Counted from the first letter of the stretch, positions 8,832 to 17,437 are shown. The stretch: 64,000 nt of DNA from Streptomyces sp. NBC_01669 (GCF_026339735.1 NZ_JAPEQG010000001.1:2046001-2110000); one strand, 5' to 3'. Translations and numbers: made by a program. Notes: generated by a model not told the origin, from the letters alone.

Positions 8832-9683
8832 GTGAAGGTCATTCCGCGTTCCCGGCTCGCCCCCGCCACGGCTCCGTTCATCGCTCTGGTCACGGTGGCC
8901 GCCCTGCTGGCGGGGTGTTCCGGGCGCTCGCCCGGGCGCTTTTCCGGCAATGGCTCCCCGGCGGCCGGGCTGGACGATCCGGCGAAGAAGGAGATCGCCA
9001 TGCAGCTGGTCTCCAGCGCGGAGAACTCCACACTCGACTGGAAGGCGCAGTACAAGTACATCGAGGACATCGGCGACGGCCGCGGCTACACCGCGGGCAT
9101 CATCGGCTTCTGCTCCGGCACCGGCGACATGCTGAGGGTCGTCGAGCGGTACGCGTCGGCGCGCCCCGGCAATCCGCTGGAACGGTTCCTGCCCGCTCTG
9201 CGCGCGGTGAAGGGCAGCGACTCGCACGACGGCCTCCGGCGCCCGTTCACCGACGCATGGGTGGAGGCGGCCGCCGACCCCGCGTTCCGATCGGCGCAGG
9301 ACGCCGAACGGGACAGCTCGTACTTCGATCCGGCGGTCGAACAGGGAAAGGACGACGGTCTCGGCGCCCTGGGCCAGTTCATCTACTACGACGCCTATGT
9401 GATGCACGGGGCCGCCGACTCGGACGGCACGGTCGGCTTCCGTACGATGCGCCGCGAGGCTCTCGACGCCGCCGAACCGCCGTCCCGGGGCGGCGACGAG
9501 GTGACGTATCTGAACGCCTTCCTCGATGCCCGGGTCACCGCGATCCGCAAGGAACCCTCGCACTCCGACACCAGTCGCGTCGAGACGGCGCAGCGGGTCT
9601 TCGTACGCGAGGGCAGACTCCAGCTGGAAACACCGTTGGAGTGGAAGGTGTACGGCGACAGCTACCGTATCGACGGACCCTGA
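8832..9683 (+). CDS. csn: GH46 chitosanase, predicted lipoprotein
   Basis: 283 residues from a GTG start. The N-terminus has a basic n-region, a hydrophobic stretch and a lipobox (LLAGC), so this chitosanase should be membrane-anchored rather than freely secreted. The mature part is a complete GH46 domain. The general acid Glu lies in SSAENSTLDW and the catalytic Asp in EDIGDGRGY, matching the Glu22/Asp40 pair of the well-studied Streptomyces enzyme. It hydrolyses beta-1,4 bonds of chitosan. A second GH46 gene follows 362 bp downstream on the same strand, and the two share a 167-bp stretch that is about 98 percent identical. GGAG lies only 2 nt before the GTG, so the start is slightly uncertain. 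Confidence 0.92.
   Translation: MKVIPRSRLAPATAPFIALVTVAALLAGCSGRSPGRFSGNGSPAAGLDDPAKKEIAMQLVSSAENSTLDWKAQYKYIEDIGDGRGYTAGIIGFCSGTGDMLRVVERYASARPGNPLERFLPALRAVKGSDSHDGLRRPFTDAWVEAAADPAFRSAQDAERDSSYFDPAVEQGKDDGLGALGQFIYYDAYVMHGAADSDGTVGFRTMRREALDAAEPPSRGGDEVTYLNAFLDARVTAIRKEPSHSDTSRVETAQRVFVREGRLQLETPLEWKVYGDSYRIDGP
8967..9133 (+). repeat. near-identical segment shared with the second chitosanase, copy 1
   Basis: 167 bp matching 10241-10407 at all but three positions, while flanking coding sequence is much more diverged. It covers the catalytic Glu/Asp region. Confidence 0.85.
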
Positions 9684-10045
9684 ACCCGCGATCGGCGGTC
9701 TGCACGGTCGACGAAAACGGGGTCGAAGTCTCAACTGCCGTGTCCAGTAGGGGCATCGGGCCATGGGCGACCTGCAGGGTGGCCCCACGGGCGTATGGAT
9801 CCACGTGGCCTACCCCGACTGCTGACAGCCATCGGCCAGAGGGTGTCCGCCCCTGATCCGCAGGCCGCCCCGTACCGCCCCGCACCGCGCGTCCGGCACG
9901 TGGTGCGGGGCCTTTCCGTAGCCGGAGCCGGACTCAACTCGCTTGCGCCGAACGAGTGCACGACTCTCACTCCACCACGACTCTCACTCCGCTCTGGTAG
10001 GAAAGCTTCCTAGCGGATCCGGAACGACGAACTCCCTTTGGAGGA
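9684..10045. other. intergenic region between the two chitosanase genes
   Basis: 362 bp with no supportable gene. It contains a GC-rich hairpin at 9877-9911 (10-bp stem 9877-9886 with 9902-9911, followed by CCTTT) that may terminate the first chitosanase transcript, and a pseudo-palindrome at 9998-10012 upstream of the second gene. Confidence 0.6.
9998..10012 (+). promoter_or_regulatory. candidate chitosanase operator
   Basis: TAGGAAAGCTTCCTA is a 15-nt pseudo-palindrome with one mismatched pair, 33 bp before the second chitosanase start. A GAAA/TTTC-type palindromic operator bound by the ROK-family regulator CsnR is known upstream of Streptomyces chitosanase genes. This site is similar in type and position; its identity is inferred. 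Confidence 0.45.
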
Positions 10046-10945
10046 ATGGTGCCCGCTTCCCATAAGCACGCCGCACGTCATAAGCACGCCGCACGTCGCA
10101 ACACTCGCCCCGTACGGCTCACGCTGGTCGCATTCGGGGTGACCCTCACGGCGACACCCGCCACCGCCCACGCCGGCGCCTCCACGCATCCAGCCGTGCG
10201 CCACGAGGTCTCCGCCACCCGGAAGGCGGCTGCCGCCACCGGGCTGGACAATCCGGCGAAGAAGGAGATCGCCATGCAGCTGGTCTCCAGCGCGGAGAAC
10301 TCCACACTCGACTGGCAGGCGCAGTACAAGTACATCGAGGACATCGGCGACGGCCGCGGCTACACCGCGGGCATCATCGGCTTCTGCTCCGGCACGGGCG
10401 ACATGCTCGACCTCGTCGAGCTGTACACCCGGCGCAAGCCGGGCAACGTCCTCGCGAAGTATCTGCCCGCTCTGCGGGAGGTGAACGGCACCGACTCGCA
10501 CGACGGCCTCGACCCGGACTTCGCCGAGGACTGGGCGACCGCCGCGTCGGACCCGGCCTTCAAGCAGGCGCAGAACGACGAACGGGACCGGGCGTACTTC
10601 AACCCGGCGGTCGATCGGGGGAAGGCCGACGGCATCGGCACACTCGGCCAGTTCGAGTACTACGACGCCATCGTCACGCACGGCGACGGCAGCGACAGCA
10701 CGAGCTTCAGCTCCATCCGCAAGCGCGCGCTCGCCAGGGCGAAGCCGCCGTCGCAGGGCGGCAACGAGGTGACCTACCTCAACGCCTTCCTGGACGCGCG
10801 GGTCTGGGCGCTGCAGCAGGAGGGGGCCCACTCGGACACCAGCCGGGTGGACACCGCCCAGCGGGTCTTCCTGAGGAAGGGAAATCTGAACCTGGATCCG
10901 CCGCCGGAGTGGAAGGTGTACGGCGACAGCTACCACATCGGCTGA
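10046..10945 (+). CDS. csn: secreted GH46 chitosanase
   Basis: 299 residues. ATG 10046 is 1 nt after GGAGG, so the adjacent GTG at 10049 may be the true start. The N-terminus is a long histidine/arginine-rich n-region, then a hydrophobic core (LTLVAFGVTLTATPATAHA) and a signal-peptidase I-like AHA site, so this paralogue is predicted to be exported freely, unlike its lipoprotein neighbour. The catalytic Glu (SSAENS) and Asp (EDIGDGRG) of GH46 are both present, and the rest follows the family to its end. It degrades chitosan extracellularly. A strong hairpin terminator follows. Confidence 0.93.
   Translation: MVPASHKHAARHKHAARRNTRPVRLTLVAFGVTLTATPATAHAGASTHPAVRHEVSATRKAAAATGLDNPAKKEIAMQLVSSAENSTLDWQAQYKYIEDIGDGRGYTAGIIGFCSGTGDMLDLVELYTRRKPGNVLAKYLPALREVNGTDSHDGLDPDFAEDWATAASDPAFKQAQNDERDRAYFNPAVDRGKADGIGTLGQFEYYDAIVTHGDGSDSTSFSSIRKRALARAKPPSQGGNEVTYLNAFLDARVWALQQEGAHSDTSRVDTAQRVFLRKGNLNLDPPPEWKVYGDSYHIG
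10061..10096 (+). repeat. tandem 18-bp duplication inside the signal-peptide region
   Basis: Two perfect adjacent copies of CATAAGCACGCCGCACGT (10061-10078 and 10079-10096) encode HKHAAR-HKHAAR in the n-region of the second chitosanase. The length is in frame, so the n-region is simply extended by six residues. Confidence 0.9.
10241..10407 (+). repeat. near-identical segment shared with the first chitosanase, copy 2
   Basis: Partner of 8967-9133; three differences in 167 bp. Confidence 0.85.
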
Positions 10946-10973
10946 GTCCCGCCCGGACCTGCCCGGAATACGT

Positions 10974-11009
10974 CTGTGGCGCGTACGGCTGGAGCCGTGC
11001 GCGCCACAG
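10974..11009. terminator. terminator between chitosanase and permease genes
   Basis: A 16-bp stem (10974-10989 with 10994-11009) with one mismatch and a TGGA loop, between two convergent genes. It probably serves both. Confidence 0.8.
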
Positions 11010-11026
11010 CGCCGTACCGGACACAC

Positions 11027-12469
11027 TCAGTGCGCGCCCACCGGAGCCGTTGCCGGGACGGAGGGCTCCTCCTCGTTCCCCTCCTCCGGCTTCCTGCCCA
11101 GGTGGTTGAAGGCCAGGTTGAGGACGATCGCCACGACGCACCCGGTGGAGATCCCCGAGTCCAGCACGACGAGGAGGTCCTTCGGGAACGCGTGGTAGAA
11201 CTCCGGCGCGGCGATCGGGATCAGGCCGATGCCGACGGCGGCCGCGACGATCAGCGCGTTCTCCCCCTTCTCCAGGGCGGCGGTGGCCAGCGTCTGGATG
11301 CCGCTCGCGGCGACCGAGCCGAAGAGCACGATGCCCGCACCGCCGAGCACCGGCAGTGGGACGAGCGCGATGACGGACGCGGCCACGGGGACCAGACCGA
11401 GCACGATCAGGATGACGCCACCCGCGGCGACGACGAACCGGCTGCGCACCTTGGTCATCGCGACCAGGCCGATGTTCTGCGCGAAGGCGCTGCACATGAA
11501 GCCGTTGAAGAGCGGGCTGACGGCGCTGCCGAGGGTGTCGGCGCGCAGACCGCCCTCGATGGTCCGCTCGTCCGCCGGCCGGCCGACGATCTTGCCGAGG
11601 GCCAGCATGTCGGCGGTGGACTCGGTCATGCAGACGAGCATCACGATGCACATCGAGACGATGGCGGCCATCTCGAACTGCGGTGCCCCGAAGTGGAACG
11701 GGGTCGGGAAGCCGATCAGGTCGGCATCCCTGATCGCGCCGAAGTCGGTGATGCCGACCGGGATCGCGATCAGGGTGCCGGCGACCAGACCGAGCAGGAT
11801 CGCGATCTGCTGCAGGAAGCCGCGCAGCAGTTTGCGCAGGGCGAGGACGATGACCAGGGTGACGGCGGCCATGGAGATATTGGTCGTCGACCCGTAGCCG
11901 TCGGCCGTCGCGTTGCCGCCCTGGGACCAGTTGAAGGCGACCGGCAGCAACGAGACACCGATCAGGGTGATGACGGTCCCGGTGACGACGGGCGGGAAGA
12001 AGCGCACCAGCTTGCAGAAGTAGGGGGCGAGTACGAAGCCGAGGAGACTGGCGACGAGGATCGCACCGAAGATGACAGCGATGCCGTCGTGCCCGCGATC
12101 CTTGCCGATCGCGATCATCGGCGTCACCCCGGCGAACGAGACGCCGTTGACGAACGGCAGCCGGGCGCCGATGCGCCAGAAGCCGAGGGTCTGGAGCAGG
12201 GTGGCGATGCCCGCGGTGAAGAGGCTCGCCCCCATCAGGAAGGCGGTCTCCTTGGCGGTGAGTCCCACGGCGGGTCCCACGATCATGGGCGGTGCCACGA
12301 CGCCCGCGTACATCGCGGCCACATGCTGCAGTCCGCTGGTGAACATCTTCAGTGGGGGGAGGGTCTCGTCGACCGGATGCTTGCCGTCGGCGACCTGCGG
12401 GTCGTCCGGTACGGGCTGCTGGTCGGGAACTGCGACTGCGTCGTTGTGAAACCTGGGCTGTGCTGCCAC
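11027..12469 (-). CDS. NCS2-family xanthine/uracil (uric acid) permease
   Basis: 480 residues. The GTG at 12469 is chosen because GGAGG (12477-12481) is positioned just upstream. The protein has the long hydrophobic pattern of NCS2 nucleobase:cation symporters (about 12-14 helices). Visible family marks are QHVAAMYAGVV in helix 1, a conserved TEST segment (VCMTESTADMLALGK) and SAFAQNIGLVAMTKVRSR. It should import xanthine or urate with protons across the cytoplasmic membrane. It lies downstream of the guanine-deaminase-like gene, separated from it by tandem hairpins, in a region otherwise devoted to urate breakdown. The exact substrate is inferred from context. Confidence 0.9.
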   Translation of the reverse strand: MAAQPRFHNDAVAVPDQQPVPDDPQVADGKHPVDETLPPLKMFTSGLQHVAAMYAGVVAPPMIVGPAVGLTAKETAFLMGASLFTAGIATLLQTLGFWRIGARLPFVNGVSFAGVTPMIAIGKDRGHDGIAVIFGAILVASLLGFVLAPYFCKLVRFFPPVVTGTVITLIGVSLLPVAFNWSQGGNATADGYGSTTNISMAAVTLVIVLALRKLLRGFLQQIAILLGLVAGTLIAIPVGITDFGAIRDADLIGFPTPFHFGAPQFEMAAIVSMCIVMLVCMTESTADMLALGKIVGRPADERTIEGGLRADTLGSAVSPLFNGFMCSAFAQNIGLVAMTKVRSRFVVAAGGVILIVLGLVPVAASVIALVPLPVLGGAGIVLFGSVAASGIQTLATAALEKGENALIVAAAVGIGLIPIAAPEFYHAFPKDLLVVLDSGISTGCVVAIVLNLAFNHLGRKPEEGNEEEPSVPATAPVGAH

Positions 12470-12520
12470 GGCGGTTCCTCCGGTCGGATACACGTCAAGG
12501 CGACGTGGGTGTCAGGGAGG

Positions 12521-12559
12521 TGGTGCAGGTGGTGCAGGTCGTGCAGCTGGTGCGGCAGC
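12521..12559 (+). repeat. short imperfect 9-bp tandem repeat
   Basis: Four 9-bp units related to GGTGCAGGT lie just upstream of the permease start, on the non-transcribed side. Probably replication slippage; no function is evident. Confidence 0.5.
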
Positions 12560-12567
12560 TTGGGTCA

Positions 12568-12642
12568 CCGGTCCGGCGAACGCGCACTTCTGCGTGCGTG
12601 TTCGCCGGACCGGCTGCCGTGGACCCCGCTCGGGTCCACGGC
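12568..12642 (-). terminator. tandem hairpin terminators after the amidohydrolase gene
   Basis: Two adjacent hairpins downstream of the minus-strand amidohydrolase: a 20-bp stem with one mismatch (12568-12587 with 12594-12613) and a perfect 11-bp stem (12616-12626 with 12632-12642). Confidence 0.8.
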
Positions 12643-12701
12643 GGCCGGCCGAGGGCCGTCCCCCTCCGGTCGGCCGTTCTGGGGGAGGTGCCCCGGAGCC
12701 G

Positions 12702-14090
12702 TCAGGCCCCGGCGGCGATCTGCGCGAGGCGGCGAGCCTCGTCGCGGGTGGCGCGGGCGATGGCGTCCTCGTCCACCGTGGTCAGGTGGTTGCCCTCGAC
12801 GACCGTCTTCCCGTTGACGAGGGAGAGGGTGACGGGGGCGGCGGCGCCGAAGACGAGCGCGGTGACCGGGTCGGCGATGGAGGCGTGCGCGAGCGTGTCC
12901 AGCTTCCAGAGCACCAGGTCGGCGAGCTTGCCGACCTCCAGGGAGCCGATCTGGTCCGCGCGGCCGAGGACCTGGGCGCCGCCGTACGTTCCCAGGCGCA
13001 GGGCCTGACGGGCATTCAGTGCCTTTTCGCGGTGGGCGCCGAGGCGGTTGATGAGGAGGGCGTTGCGCAGCTCGGTGTGGAGTTCACCGGACTCGTTGGA
13101 GGCGGTGCCGTCGACACCGAGCCCGACGGGGACACCCGCGGCCAGCATGTCGGGGACCCGGGCGATGCCTGCCGCGAGGCGGGCGTTGGAGGACGGGCAG
13201 TGCGCGACGCCGGTGCCGGTGCGGGCGAACGCGGCGATGTCGGAGTCGTTCATATGGACGCAGTGGGCCATCCATACGTCGTCGCCGAGCCAGCCCGTCG
13301 ACTCGAAGTAGTCGGTCGGGCCCATCCCGAACAGCTCGTGGCAGAACTTCTCCTCCTCCACGGTCTCCGAGCCGTGGGTGTGCATCCGGACCCCGCGGCG
13401 GCGGGCCAGCTCGGCTCCCTGGCGGAGCAGTTCGGTGGAGATGGAGAAGGGCGAGCAGGGTGCGACGGCGATCTGCGTCATGGAGTCGAAGGAGCCGTCG
13501 TGGTGCGCGTCGATGGTCGCCTCGGTGCCGGCGAGCGCACCGTCGAGCGTCTCGACGGCGAAGTCCGGCGGCAGCCCGCCTTCCTTCTGGCTGCGGTCCA
13601 TGGAGCCGCGGGCGAGGGTGAACCGTACGCCCATGTCGCGGGCGGCTCCGATGATGGCGCCGGACAGGTCGCCGGAGCCCTGCGGATAGACGTAGTGGTG
13701 GTCCATGGCGGTGGTGACACCGCCGCGGACCATCATCGCGAGCGAGCCCTGCGCCGCGGCGCGGACCATCGGCTCGTCGATGCGCGCCCAGGTCGGGTAG
13801 AGGGCGACCAGCCAGTCGAAGAGGTTGTCGTCGGTGGCCAGGCCCCGGGTGATCCACTGGTAGAAGTGATGGTGGGTGTTGATCAGGCCGGGGGTGACGA
13901 GGTGCCCGGCGCCGTCGATGCGTCGCACGACGTTCTCCAGCCCCTCGGGGGCCCGGCCGGCGCCTACGTACTCGATGCGGTTGCCCGCGACGACGACATG
14001 GCCCGAGGCGTACTCGGTGTCGTCGGCGTCGACGGTCGCGATCGAACAGTTCTCGATGACGATGCGTTCCACACGATCAGGGGCTGCCAT
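12702..14090 (-). CDS. 8-oxoguanine deaminase-like amidohydrolase
   Basis: 462 residues of the amidohydrolase superfamily, subtype of guanine/8-oxoguanine deaminases. Metal and catalytic landmarks are visible in order: TPGLINTHHHFYQ (first His pair), RMHTHGSE, the His/Glu segment AHCVHMND and GLGVDGTASNES (catalytic Asp). It hydrolytically deaminates a purine (8-oxoguanine to urate, or guanine to xanthine), feeding the uricase operon next door. The ATG at 14090 has AAGGAA upstream. Its stop is followed by strong terminators, and it begins 45 bp after the second NCS2 permease gene, so the two are probably co-transcribed. Assignment to 8-oxoguanine rather than guanine rests on family resemblance. 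Confidence 0.88.
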   Translation of the reverse strand: MAAPDRVERIVIENCSIATVDADDTEYASGHVVVAGNRIEYVGAGRAPEGLENVVRRIDGAGHLVTPGLINTHHHFYQWITRGLATDDNLFDWLVALYPTWARIDEPMVRAAAQGSLAMMVRGGVTTAMDHHYVYPQGSGDLSGAIIGAARDMGVRFTLARGSMDRSQKEGGLPPDFAVETLDGALAGTEATIDAHHDGSFDSMTQIAVAPCSPFSISTELLRQGAELARRRGVRMHTHGSETVEEEKFCHELFGMGPTDYFESTGWLGDDVWMAHCVHMNDSDIAAFARTGTGVAHCPSSNARLAAGIARVPDMLAAGVPVGLGVDGTASNESGELHTELRNALLINRLGAHREKALNARQALRLGTYGGAQVLGRADQIGSLEVGKLADLVLWKLDTLAHASIADPVTALVFGAAAPVTLSLVNGKTVVEGNHLTTVDEDAIARATRDEARRLAQIAAGA

Positions 14091-14135
14091 GGCGCTTCCT
14101 TCTTCTCTCTGTGATGAGGTGGGCACGGCAGGACC

Positions 14136-15530
14136 CTAGGAGGATTTGAGTGCCACAGCCGTGAGGCTGTGGGTGCCGAGATGGTGGAAGAACAGGTTGA
14201 GCAGGACCGCGACGAGCGCTCCCGCACTGATCCCGGAGCCCAGCACGGTCTGCGCCCAGGACGGAAATCCGGCGTAGAAGGCGGGCGCGGCGAGCGGGAT
14301 GATGCCCGCGCCGAGCGCCACGGCGACCAGAATGATGTTGGAGCTGTCGTCGAGTCCGGCCTCGGAGAGCGTACGGATGCCGCTGACGGCGATCGAGCCG
14401 AACAGGACGATTCCGGCGCCACCGAGCACGGGCATCGGGACGAGGGAGACGACCGCGCCGAGGACGGGGAAGGCGCCCAGGACGATCAGTGCTCCGCCCG
14501 CCGCGGCGACGACGTAGCGGCTGCGTACCTTCGTCAGCGACACCACGCCGACGTTCTGCGCGAACGCGCTCGTCGGGAAGCCGCCGAAGACCGGGCCGAG
14601 CAGGGTGGCGATGCCGTCGGTGCGCAGGCCGCGGGTGATGGTCCGCCCGTCGGCGCGCCGGTCGCAGATCTCGCCGAGCGCCAGCATGCCGGCCGAGGAC
14701 TCCGTCATCAGGACCAGCATGACGATGCAGAGGGACAGGATGGCGGCAGGCTTGAACTCGGGGGCACCGAAGGCGAAGGGTGTGGGCAGGGCCGCGAGCG
14801 GTGCGGACCTCAGCGCGGAGAAGTCGGCCAGCCCGAACAGGATCGCGGCGAGCGTTCCGATCAACAGGCCGAAGAGCAGGGCGACTTGTTTGACGAAGCC
14901 GCGCCCGAATCGCTGGATCAGCAGGATGACGGCAAGGGTGAAGGCGGCCAGCGCCAAGTATTTCATGGCGCCGAAGTCGGCGGCTTCCTTGTCACCGCCC
15001 TGCGCCCAGGAGGCCGGGACCGGCATCAGGGTGACGCCGATGAGGGTGATGACGACGCCGGTGACGAGCGGCGGGAAGAAGCGGAGCAGCCGCCCGAAGA
15101 ACGGTCCGACGGCCAGACAGAAGGCTCCGGCGACGAGCACCGCCCCGTAGACCGCCGGGAGTTGGTGGCCGGGGGCGCTGGTCTCGGCGATGGCGAGCAT
15201 CGGGGCGATGCCGGCGGAGGACGCGGCGTTGACGAACGGCAGCCGGTTTCCCGCGACGCCGCCGATGCCGAGCGTCTGCAGGAGGGTGGCGAGTCCGGCG
15301 ATCAGCAGACTGGCCGCGATCAGCCGGGTCATTCCGGCCGGGTCCAGGCCGGCGGCCTGGCCGATGATGAACGGAGGGGTGACGACGCCCGCATACATGG
15401 CGGCGATGTGCTGGAGCGCGGCGGGGACGAGCCGCGAGGGGGAAAGCTTTTCGTCCACCGGATGGACTGAGTTCTCCGGTGGTGCGGTACAGGGGCCGTC
15501 TGCTGCCGGGCCCGTTGCAGGCTGTGCCAT
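14136..15530 (-). CDS. second NCS2-family purine permease
   Basis: 464 residues with the same topology and signatures as the permease at 11-12.5 kb (LQHIAAMYAGVV, VLMTESSAGMLALGE, TSAFAQNVGVVSLTKVRSR), but clearly diverged. ATG 15530 has GGAGGG upstream. It probably imports urate, xanthine or a related base by proton symport. Two paralogous carriers flanking the deaminase suggest different substrates or affinities. It lies 45 bp upstream of the deaminase gene, so they are likely one transcript. A hairpin separates it from the uricase gene. Confidence 0.9.
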   Translation of the reverse strand: MAQPATGPAADGPCTAPPENSVHPVDEKLSPSRLVPAALQHIAAMYAGVVTPPFIIGQAAGLDPAGMTRLIAASLLIAGLATLLQTLGIGGVAGNRLPFVNAASSAGIAPMLAIAETSAPGHQLPAVYGAVLVAGAFCLAVGPFFGRLLRFFPPLVTGVVITLIGVTLMPVPASWAQGGDKEAADFGAMKYLALAAFTLAVILLIQRFGRGFVKQVALLFGLLIGTLAAILFGLADFSALRSAPLAALPTPFAFGAPEFKPAAILSLCIVMLVLMTESSAGMLALGEICDRRADGRTITRGLRTDGIATLLGPVFGGFPTSAFAQNVGVVSLTKVRSRYVVAAAGGALIVLGAFPVLGAVVSLVPMPVLGGAGIVLFGSIAVSGIRTLSEAGLDDSSNIILVAVALGAGIIPLAAPAFYAGFPSWAQTVLGSGISAGALVAVLLNLFFHHLGTHSLTAVALKSS

Positions 15531-15549
15531 GGGGTTTCCCTCCGGGTCG

Positions 15550-15583
15550 GCCGGTCCCCGCCCGTCGGCGGGCAGGGACCGGC
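15550..15583 (-). terminator. terminator of the uricase operon
   Basis: A 15-bp stem with one mismatch (15550-15564 with 15569-15583) and a TCGG loop, 11 nt after the uricase stop and before the permease gene. Confidence 0.75.
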
Positions 15584-15594
15584 TCAGGGCCGCG

Positions 15595-16527
15595 TCAGAG
15601 GTTGGTCATGTCGACCGGGATCTGCGGCTCGATACCGTCCCGCAGCACGGTGGCCTCGATGAGTCCGTACGGGCGGTCGGCCGCAAAGTAGACAGCGCCG
15701 TCGGCGGTCTCGTTCTTGAGACCGAAGGGCTCCAGGTCCACCAGGAAGTGGTGGTTGTTCGGCAGGGAGAAGCGGATCTCGTCGATCTCGCTGCGGCTGT
15801 TGATCACCCTCGACCCCATCTGGTACAGGGTCTGCTGCAGCGAGAGGGAGTACGTCTCGGCGAAGGCCTGCAGGATGTGCTTCTTGGCCTGCTCGTACGA
15901 CTTCTCCCAGTTGGGCATCCGGTCGTCGTCGCTGGTCCAGTTGTAGCGCCAGGCGGCAGCGACATCGGTGCACAGGATGCGGTCGTACGCCTCCTTGAGC
16001 GTCGTGTACTTGTCCTTGACGTAACCCCAGAACTCCGAGTTGGTGGTGTTCATGACCGTGAGGTCCTTGAGTCCCGAGATGATCTGCCAGTTCTCACCGT
16101 CGTAGGTGATCTGGGTGGTGCGAAGCTCCTGGCCCTTGCGGGCGAAGGAGTGGTTGACCTCGTCCGAGCCAATGAACTTGGAGTTGTTGTCCGAGGTGGC
16201 GATGCGCTCCCAGGAATACTCCTGGATACGGATGCGCGCCCGATGGATCGGCTCCTGCGACGTCACGAAGTGGCGGGCGAGGTGGATGCCGAACTGCTCG
16301 GCGGACTCGATGCCGTGCTCCTTGGCGAACGCGTACACCGTGTTCTTGGTGGTGTCGGTCGGCAGGACGTTGGCGTTGGAGCCGGAGTAGTGGACGTCGT
16401 CCATGTCGCCGGAGAGGGCGACCGAGACGTTCAGGTCCTTGATGTGGTGGGTGTCGCCATCCCGCGTGATCTTGACGACGCGGTTCTCTGCTTTGCCGTA
16501 CTGGTTCTGGCCGAGAATCGTGGGCAT
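15595..16527 (-). CDS. pucL: urate oxidase (uricase)
   Basis: 310 residues, the usual length for bacterial cofactor-independent uricase. Visible family marks include LGQNQYGKAENRVVKITRD at the N-terminus, the catalytic-Thr region LPTDTTKNTVYAFAKEHGI, the substrate-binding stretch LKDLTVMNTTNSEFWGYVKD and the C-terminal FSLPNNHHFLVD. The enzyme oxidises urate to 5-hydroxyisourate with O2, releasing H2O2 in the cytoplasm. It is the last gene of a tight operon (uraD, uraH, uricase) with a 5-bp gap from uraH and a terminator just after the stop. The H2O2 by-product makes the shared operator with the catalase gene meaningful. Confidence 0.97.
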   Translation of the reverse strand: MPTILGQNQYGKAENRVVKITRDGDTHHIKDLNVSVALSGDMDDVHYSGSNANVLPTDTTKNTVYAFAKEHGIESAEQFGIHLARHFVTSQEPIHRARIRIQEYSWERIATSDNNSKFIGSDEVNHSFARKGQELRTTQITYDGENWQIISGLKDLTVMNTTNSEFWGYVKDKYTTLKEAYDRILCTDVAAAWRYNWTSDDDRMPNWEKSYEQAKKHILQAFAETYSLSLQQTLYQMGSRVINSRSEIDEIRFSLPNNHHFLVDLEPFGLKNETADGAVYFAADRPYGLIEATVLRDGIEPQIPVDMTNL

Positions 16528-16532
16528 GTCTG

Positions 16533-16931
16533 CTAGCTCCCTCGGTATACGGAGTAGCCGAACGGGTTGAGCAGCAGCGGTACGTGAAAGTGCTCGCCCG
16601 GTACGACGGCGAAGGTGATCGCCACTTCCGGGAAGAACGCACCGCTGTCCCTTACGCGGGGGGCGTCCTGCTGCGCCTCGGCTTGCTTGTTGAAGAAGTA
16701 CGCCTCGGTCTCGAAGTCGAGACGTACATGGGTGGTGCCCTCCGGCAGCGCCGGCAGGTCCTTGCATCGCCCGTCCGCGTCGGTCGCGGAGCCGCCGAGC
16801 GTCACCCACGGCGCGTCGCTGCCACTGCGGGCGGCGAGCGTGACGGCGACGGCTGCGGCGGGGCGGCCGATGCTGGTGTCCAGGATGTGCGTGGACACCG
16901 ATGCGGTGGTGTCGGTGCTCAAGACCGTCAC
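16533..16931 (-). CDS. uraH: 5-hydroxyisourate hydrolase
   Basis: 132 residues of the transthyretin-like family. The N-terminal SVSTHILDTSIGRPA box and the C-terminal signature ending in FGYSVYRGS are both present. It hydrolyses 5-hydroxyisourate from uricase to OHCU. Its GTG start overlaps the uraD stop (GTGA, 16928-16931), with AAGGAGA inside the end of uraD, so translation is coupled. It is the middle gene of the uraD-uraH-uricase operon. Confidence 0.96.
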   Translation of the reverse strand: MTVLSTDTTASVSTHILDTSIGRPAAAVAVTLAARSGSDAPWVTLGGSATDADGRCKDLPALPEGTTHVRLDFETEAYFFNKQAEAQQDAPRVRDSGAFFPEVAITFAVVPGEHFHVPLLLNPFGYSVYRGS

Positions 16932-17437
16932 TCTCCTTCGGTTACGAGGCGGGTCAGCCGGATGCGGTTGATCTTGCCCAGCTCGGTGCGCACGATCTCG
17001 CGCTCCTGCTCGGGCGAGTTCCCGATCCGGGACTTCACCGCGTCGCGCATCTGCTCTCCGGTGGCACCGGTGGCGCAGATCAGGAAGACATGTCCGAACC
17101 GCTCCTGGTAGGCCAGGTTCAGTTCGAGCATCTCGGCCTTGAGCTCCTCGGTGGCGTCGGCCATCCCCCGCTGTTCGCGGGAGGAGGTCGGGTCTCCCGG
17201 TGCCGGGCGGCCGATCGGGGGGTGACCGGCCATCGCGTCGGCCAGATCTTCGCGGGTCAGCTCGGCCATGACGGCATCACTGGTGGCGAGAAGGGCTTCT
17301 GTGGTGGTGTAGGGGCGCCGGGAGAGGATCGCTCTTCCCCATGCCGCACTGGCACACACCTCGTGCAACGCGGTGGTGGCCTCGTCGTCCGCCAGAGTAT
17401 TGAACCGGGTGAGGCCCGGTGTGGAGCTCAGAGTCAC
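16928..17437 (-). CDS. uraD: OHCU decarboxylase
   Basis: 169 residues, the normal size when the GTG at 17437 is used. GGAGG lies 5 nt before it, while an upstream in-frame ATG would add residues that do not match the family. Family motifs: the segment around GHPPIGRP carrying the catalytic His, and the helix around YQERFGHVFLICATG. It decarboxylates 2-oxo-4-hydroxy-4-carboxy-5-ureidoimidazoline to S-allantoin, the third step of urate breakdown. First gene of the operon; the promoter and a palindromic operator lie about 50-90 bp upstream. Confidence 0.96.
   Translation of the reverse strand: MTLSSTPGLTRFNTLADDEATTALHEVCASAAWGRAILSRRPYTTTEALLATSDAVMAELTREDLADAMAGHPPIGRPAPGDPTSSREQRGMADATEELKAEMLELNLAYQERFGHVFLICATGATGEQMRDAVKSRIGNSPEQEREIVRTELGKINRIRLTRLVTEGE

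Noticed and set aside
12521..12559. GGTGCAGGT tandem units as a possible CRISPR or iteron array
   Set aside because: Only four degenerate 9-bp units with no spacers and no replication or cas genes nearby.
10976..12817. Long plus-strand frame opposite the first NCS2 permease
   Set aside because: Asp/Glu/Gly/His-rich shadow typical of the complement of membrane-protein codons; the opposite strand has a complete permease.
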